64,000 bases of DNA from JAPLMW01 sp964619675 (GTDB lineage Bacteria; Planctomycetota; Phycisphaerae; Sedimentisphaerales; UBA12454), in contig CAZUEO010000001.1 of assembly GCA_964619675.1 (NCBI GenBank), positions 62,001 through 126,000 of the forward strand. The letters are read 5' to 3'. The notes beneath the pieces are model-generated. The model did no database searches and was not told the origin of the DNA. It saw nothing but the letters and a program-made list of their open reading frames with translations. Made by a program: the position numbers and the translations under genes. How positions within the stretch are numbered: position 1 is the stretch's first letter; each line of letters opens with the position of its first letter. Of the stretch, positions 59,818-64,000 are shown in pieces.

Positions 59818-60136
59818 GAGGCTTTCTTACTTCTGATTCGTCGCTCCGTCGCCAAAGCTGTGGAGCGTCGGTGATATTAACTTTTTCAAAAAACAAAAAC
59901 CAAGGTAGAATATACGGACAGACAGAGATTAAATCAATAATGTTTTGGAAAAATTCTTTCCCACAAGCAGAAAATTTTTGGCTTATGAAATGTTGCAGGA
60001 AAAAAATTTTTATTTTGAACAGGTTTTGCACAGCCGAAAAGTGTTTTTGTGGAAAAGATGTGGATTGTTAAGAAAATAAAAAATAAAAAATAAAAATTTT
60101 GGAATCGCTGCGGAGCAGCGATAACTTGGTTGATAA
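59818..60136. promoter_or_regulatory. dnaA upstream region with DnaA-box-like sites
   Basis: Three 9-mers resemble the box TTATNCACA: TTTCCCACA (59957-59965, plus), and on the minus strand TTTTCCACA (60048-60056) and CAATCCACA (60059-60067), the last two only 2 bases apart. The flank 60070-60100 is A/T only (AAATAAAAAATAAAA-type), as in an unwinding region. It may be the dnaA control region, an origin, or both. Confidence 0.5.
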
Positions 60137-61531
60137 TTATTTTTTGACCAAAATTGCGGCGTAACCACCGTCAAAATCACAGGTTTCTGCTGAAGGAAGA
60201 ATTAAATTTTCATTTTCTAATGAAAATTCAGGATGTTTTGTTAGAAAATTGCTTACGATGTCATTATTTTCCTGATTTAGAATGCTGCAGGTGCTGTAAC
60301 AGATTTTCCCGCCTTTTGTTACAAGAGTTGCGGCCAGTTTTAAAAGTTCGCTCTGCGTTTTTACAAGCCAGTCCAGGGCTTTAGCGGTTAATCTGTATCT
60401 TACCTCCGGCCGGCGGGCAAGTACGCCGCTGTTGGAGCAGGGAACGTCAAGCAAAACAGCATCAGCGCAAGACTTATGAGATGAATCTTTGAGAAAGGTT
60501 TCATAATCTGCCGGCCTGACAGATGTTATGTCGAGCCTTCGAATATTCTCATCAAGTTTGGCAAGTCTGGCATTATCCCTGTCGGTCGCGATTATAAGGC
60601 CTTTGTCGCCAGTGAGTTCCGCAATTTGTGTTGTTTTTGTGCCGGGCGCTGCACAAATATCAAAAATTTTCCAGCCGCTCTGCGGAGAAAGCAAAGGCAC
60701 AACCAAAGACGAGGTAATGTCCTGGATTGTAAAGAGACCTTCTTTAAAGGCTTTCAGCTCTGAAATATTGCCGGGCTTGTTTAATCTAACCATTTTATAT
60801 TTTTCGACAAAGTCGCAATTTATATCCTGAGCTTTGAGGATTTCGAAAAGTTCCGCAGGCGATATTTTCAGTTTATTCGCTCTTGCGTAAATGGCAGGTC
60901 TGCGGTTGGAAGCGAAACAAATATTGGTAGTTTTTTCATCACTGAACTGAGTAAGCCATTGTTCGATGAGCCATAAAGGCAGTGAAAAGGCGCTGCTGAG
61001 ATATTCGGCAAGGCTTTCGGCAGGGTCGGGCAGGACATCGATATCGAACTGGCAGCCGGTGCGGGGATTCAACGGCAGGATTTTTTGCGGTTCGGCAATT
61101 TTCAAATTCGCGTTTTTGTTTTTTATATGCGAGCAGACTTTTCTCAGGACCGCATTTACAAAACCTGCCGATTTTTTTGAACCTGTTTTTTTTGCCAGGT
61201 TGACGGCTTCGCTGACAACGGCGTAATGTTCCCTGTTGGAAAAAATTATTTCATAAAAGGCAATTCTGAGACAATTAAGAGTCTTTACCGAGATTTTGTT
61301 TATCGGCTGAGCAGAGATTTGTGAAATGAGGCCGTCAATGAACACCAGATTTCTTATTATGCCCAATACAATATCAATGAGACCTGAGCGGTTTTGGGTT
61401 TTAGCGCCGAATTTTTCGATAAGCTCGGCTGTATCATGTTTATCAGGTTTAAAATTTTTTAAGACAAGCCACGCTGCATAGCGATAGTCTGCCTGCCGTA
61501 AGGCATCCCTTAGCGGAGGCAAAGAAGACAT
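60137..61531 (-). CDS. rsmB: 16S rRNA (cytosine-967-C5)-methyltransferase
   Basis: 464 residues. The NusB-like N-terminal domain (about 1-140: REHYAVVSEAVNLAKKTGS, GFVNAVLRKV) is followed by the SAM-dependent core: FDICAAPGTKTTQIAEL, LLDVPCSNSGVLARRPEVRY with the PCS cysteine, and CYSTCSI with the second catalytic cysteine. Its start overlaps the fmt stop by one base (TGATG). The classic def-fmt-rsmB order is kept. Confidence 0.95.
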   Translation of the reverse strand: MSSLPPLRDALRQADYRYAAWLVLKNFKPDKHDTAELIEKFGAKTQNRSGLIDIVLGIIRNLVFIDGLISQISAQPINKISVKTLNCLRIAFYEIIFSNREHYAVVSEAVNLAKKTGSKKSAGFVNAVLRKVCSHIKNKNANLKIAEPQKILPLNPRTGCQFDIDVLPDPAESLAEYLSSAFSLPLWLIEQWLTQFSDEKTTNICFASNRRPAIYARANKLKISPAELFEILKAQDINCDFVEKYKMVRLNKPGNISELKAFKEGLFTIQDITSSLVVPLLSPQSGWKIFDICAAPGTKTTQIAELTGDKGLIIATDRDNARLAKLDENIRRLDITSVRPADYETFLKDSSHKSCADAVLLDVPCSNSGVLARRPEVRYRLTAKALDWLVKTQSELLKLAATLVTKGGKICYSTCSILNQENNDIVSNFLTKHPEFSLENENLILPSAETCDFDGGYAAILVKK

Positions 61532-62487
61532 CAGGATTGTTCCTCTAACGCAATAAAATAATCGCCACTGCCTTTGCCTCTGCCGTTGAGAAAGGATTTA
61601 AAGTCCATCAGCTTACTGCCGTGCGGTTTAAGCTCCAGAATTTTCAGGCTGCCGGTTCCGCACAGACAATAAAGGTTTTCATCGATTACGCCAGGCGTAT
61701 CGTTTTTGCCGGTCAGACCGGCGACTTGAGTTTTTGCGATTGTAACGGGATATTTTTTTTCGGTTCGCGCGTTGACAAAACAGGCAGCCGCGCCCGGCCA
61801 GGGCCAGAGGCCTCGCACCCTGTTGTGAATCTGCTGTGCAGATAGTGTAAAGTCAATAATGCCATCGCTTTTTTTAAGTTTTGGGGCCTTGGTTGCTTTT
61901 GAGTCGTCCTGCTTTGTGTATGTTGCAGTACCAGCCGCTATTTTATCAATTGTCTCAACAAGCAGCGGCGCTGCAAGTTTTGCAAGAGCATCACCAATTG
62001 CATCGGCCCTGTCGTCAGCGGCGATTTTCAGTTCGGCCTGCGCAAGTATCTGGCCTGCGTCCATTTTCTCGGCAAGCGTGATAATGCTTATGCCTGTTTG
62101 GGTTTCGCCGTTCATAATCGCCCAGTTTATAGGCGCTGCGCCGCGGTATTTGGGAAGTAGTGAGCCGTGAACGTTTATCGCGCCTTTGGAGGGTATATTT
62201 ATAATTTCAGCAGAAATTTTCTGGCCGAATGCGATAACGACAAGCAAATCGGGGGCAAAATTTTTGATAAGTTGCACACCCTGCAAGCCGTTTATGTCGT
62301 CAAAGGTGGTAAACGGCACGGCATTTTGCTGTGCCCATTGCTCGACATCGTTGGCTTGCAGTTTTCTGCCTCTGCCTGCCTGTTTTTCGGGATGAGTAAT
62401 GATATGCAAAAGTTCATGATTCGATGTCTTTAGGGCATTTAAGGCTTCAATTCCAAACCGGCCGCAACCACAATAAATTATTTTCAT
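61531..62487 (-). CDS. fmt: Methionyl-tRNA formyltransferase
   Basis: 318 residues from the ATG at 62487, which overlaps the def stop (ATGA); the frame extends upstream within def without meaning. Motifs: MKIIYCGCGRFGIEAL, AFGQKISAEIINIPSKGAINVHGSLLPKYRGAAPINWAI (formyl-THF binding, Asn-His catalytic) and EKMDAGQIL. The C-terminal domain has WPWPGAAACF. It formylates initiator Met-tRNA. Confidence 0.96.
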   Translation of the reverse strand: MKIIYCGCGRFGIEALNALKTSNHELLHIITHPEKQAGRGRKLQANDVEQWAQQNAVPFTTFDDINGLQGVQLIKNFAPDLLVVIAFGQKISAEIINIPSKGAINVHGSLLPKYRGAAPINWAIMNGETQTGISIITLAEKMDAGQILAQAELKIAADDRADAIGDALAKLAAPLLVETIDKIAAGTATYTKQDDSKATKAPKLKKSDGIIDFTLSAQQIHNRVRGLWPWPGAAACFVNARTEKKYPVTIAKTQVAGLTGKNDTPGVIDENLYCLCGTGSLKILELKPHGSKLMDFKSFLNGRGKGSGDYFIALEEQS

Positions 62488-63008
62488 TTTTTCTGCTGCT
62501 CGTAATTTTCGCGAAGCTGTTTGAGCTTTTTTTTGGCGCCGATTTTCGCAACTGTCGAGAGTCTGTCTGCGACAAGTGTGCCGTCGAGATGGTCGCATTC
62601 GTGCTGAAATATCCTCGCGAGCAGTCCTTCGGCTTCCTGGCTGAACTCTTTGCCGTCAAGACCCTGGGCATTAATTGAGCATTTTGAGTATCTGCGGATG
62701 TTGCCGTAAATGCCCGGCAAAGACAGACAGCCTTCCTCGGCAGCTCCGAGTTTGCCTGAAGGAGTAATTACAGGATTTATATAGACCTTTGCGTTCTTTT
62801 TAGTGCCGTCGGGCGAGGCGACGAAGATTCTCAAGGATACTCCTGCCTGCGGTCCTGCAAGGCCGACACCTTTATACTGAACCATAATGTCCAGCATCTT
62901 GTCGGCAAGAGCACGAATGGAATCGTCGATTTTCTCGATGGGTTTTGCCTTTTGCCCGAGCACCGGCGTCGGGAAACGGGTTATGCAACATTTATCAACG
63001 TCAAACAT
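62484..63008 (-). CDS. def: Peptide deformylase
   Basis: 174 residues from ATG 63008 (MFDVDKCCITRFP); the longer frame to 63179 lies inside lptB. The three deformylase motifs are GVGLAGPQAG, EEGCLSLPG (metal Cys) and QHECDHLDG (HExxH). It removes the formyl group added via Fmt. The start lies 8 bases inside the lptB end, so the operon is tightly packed. Confidence 0.97.
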   Translation of the reverse strand: MFDVDKCCITRFPTPVLGQKAKPIEKIDDSIRALADKMLDIMVQYKGVGLAGPQAGVSLRIFVASPDGTKKNAKVYINPVITPSGKLGAAEEGCLSLPGIYGNIRRYSKCSINAQGLDGKEFSQEAEGLLARIFQHECDHLDGTLVADRLSTVAKIGAKKKLKQLRENYEQQKK

Positions 63009-63762
63009 TTTTAGCTCCCGTCGGTTTTTCGTCAAATTCGTCGCCTTCGAATGTATGGCCGAGATAACTCTTTTTGACAAGTTCATTCTTGACGATTTCT
63101 GCGGGTGTTCCCGCAGCGATAACTTTGCCGTGATCGATAATATAGGCTTTGTCGGAAACTTCGAGAGTTCTTTCGACATTATGGTCCGTTATGAGGATAC
63201 TTACACCCGACGAGACAAGCCTGCGGACCTCACCCTGAAGCTCTTCGACCGTAATGGGGTCAACACCGCTGAAAGGCTCATCAAGCAGGATAAGCGAAGG
63301 ATTTGTAATCATAGCGCGTGCGATTTCAAGCTTCCTGCGTTCGCCGCCTGACAGGAATCTCGCCTGACTGTCGGTTACTTCGTCGAGAGCAAATCTCTGT
63401 ATCAGCTCATCGGCTCTTTTATGCCGCTCCTGCGGCGTAATCGACATTGTTTCGAGAATGGCCAGCAGATTGTCGCGAACACTTAGCCGCTGAAAAACGC
63501 TCGGCTCCTGTGAAAGATAGCCCACACCCAGCCGGGCTCGTTTGTACATCGGCAGGTTTGTAATGTCAATTCCCTCGAAGACTACGCTGCCTGCATTGGG
63601 CGTAATCATACCCATTACCATTCTGAATGTTGTGGTTTTGCCGGCGCCGTTTCTGCCCAACAAGCCCACTATTGTCCGCTGCTCTACTGTAATTGATACC
63701 TGATTAACAACTGTTCTGCCGGAATATTTCTTTACCAGGCCGTGCGTTTCGAGAAGAGTCAT
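63001..63762 (-). CDS. lptB: LPS export ABC transporter ATPase LptB
   Basis: 253 residues from ATG 63762. Walker A GRNGAGKTTTF, Q-loop GYLSQEPSVF, signature LSGGERRKLEIARAM and Walker B LILLDEPFSGVDP, followed by ITDHNVERTLEVSDKAYII. SQEPSVF and ITDHNV are the LptB hallmarks. It powers lipopolysaccharide transport with LptFG. The partners are not in the window. First gene of the lptB-def-fmt-rsmB operon. Confidence 0.93.
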   Translation of the reverse strand: MTLLETHGLVKKYSGRTVVNQVSITVEQRTIVGLLGRNGAGKTTTFRMVMGMITPNAGSVVFEGIDITNLPMYKRARLGVGYLSQEPSVFQRLSVRDNLLAILETMSITPQERHKRADELIQRFALDEVTDSQARFLSGGERRKLEIARAMITNPSLILLDEPFSGVDPITVEELQGEVRRLVSSGVSILITDHNVERTLEVSDKAYIIDHGKVIAAGTPAEIVKNELVKKSYLGHTFEGDEFDEKPTGAKNV

Positions 63763-63842
63763 ATCTACCAAGCTTTAACCTTTCAAAAATACAGATGGAT
63801 ATTATAACAAAGCACCAGCTCTGTGAAAACCTTCTTTTATTG

Positions 63843-64000
63843 TCATTGTACCGGCCGTGATTTTTTGGTTTTGAGCGTCAGCAGGGCAATTTCCGGCGGG
63901 CAGTTGAATCTTGCTATCACGTTGCCGGAAGAGCCGGCGCCACTGGTCGTGTAACCGGTCATATTTTTATACCGCCAGCGGCCTTTTATAAGTTTTTGCG
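63843..64000 (-). CDS. Metallophosphoesterase, C-terminal 51 residues (partial)
   Basis: The minus-strand frame entering from the window edge reads ..NMTGYTTSGAGSSGNVIARFNCPPEIALLTL.. and stops at 63843-63845. Y-x-x-SGxGxSG followed by RFNCPPEI is the C-terminal signature of calcineurin-like phosphoesterases of the YkuE group. Separate from the similar gene at 57317. Confidence 0.8.
   Translation of the reverse strand, partial: QKLIKGRWRYKNMTGYTTSGAGSSGNVIARFNCPPEIALLTLKTKKSRPVQ

Overview
The window looks like the chromosome of a planctomycete of the Phycisphaerae / Sedimentisphaerales kind (inference from gene content, not from a marker tree). The signs are an LL-diaminopimelate aminotransferase, secreted proteins ending in dockerin-like D-x-D-F-x-D-F-A-x-F-A-x-x-W repeats, a type II secretion/type IV pilus hybrid operon with very large pseudopilin-like and GspK-like proteins, an ECF sigma factor with a coiled-coil exported partner, a rhomboid starting GIYDRDYYR, and weak or absent Shine-Dalgarno sites on many genes. 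No rRNA, tRNA or CRISPR array was found.

Layout. 1-2102 (minus) is a partial secreted beta-helix protein with InlB-like repeats. 2.5-7.1 kb (plus) is a compact metabolic run: dapL, a folK-deoxynucleoside kinase fusion, panC, panD and lgt, followed by mtfA and a nuclease-like exported protein. 8.6-13.9 kb holds bioF, a rhomboid, a bidirectional terminator, an ECF sigma/anti-sigma/exported protein operon, rplU (with a clear promoter and no rpmA beside it) and a siroheme synthase N-terminal enzyme. 14.0-16.8 kb is a tandemly duplicated small membrane protein gene, with one intact and one eroded copy of the dockerin-protein gene that follows it. 16.9-20.8 kb has a fumarase beta-type subunit, a YchF-like GTPase, a sorbitol-type dehydrogenase and cinA.

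20.9-37.3 kb is the secretion/pilus block: two GspE/PilB ATPases, PilT, GspF/PilC, a GLUG-repeat dockerin protein, five or more proteins with prepilin-type N-termini and a 1058-residue GspK-like protein. Its intergenic gaps are filled with inverted-repeat elements, one of which carries a four-helix-bundle (S23/IVS-type) ORF. 37.7-42.4 kb encodes a dockerin-repeat protein, a membrane protein and a large predicted zinc phospholipase C-like exported protein with two chitin-binding-like modules. 42.5-46.3 kb (minus) has mcsB-mcsA, queD, coaD and a class II aldolase gene interrupted in frame by a palindromic repeat.

46.3-57.3 kb is an accessory island: a HepT/MntA toxin-antitoxin pair, a DUF2971 protein, a small membrane protein, an HNH-AP2 ORF running in frame into a DUF711 gene, an AT-rich two-gene unit (a RusA-like protein plus an alpha-toroid/winged-helix protein, my main candidate for an undescribed system), a GIY-YIG nuclease, and a dense patchwork of nested hairpin repeats. 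57.3-64 kb returns to core genes: a metallophosphoesterase, dnaA with DnaA-box-like sites upstream, then rsmB-fmt-def-lptB as one overlapping minus-strand operon, and the 3' end of a second metallophosphoesterase gene.

Across the window, repeats dominate the non-coding DNA. At least six families can be separated by eye, they nest inside one another, and several reach into reading frames.
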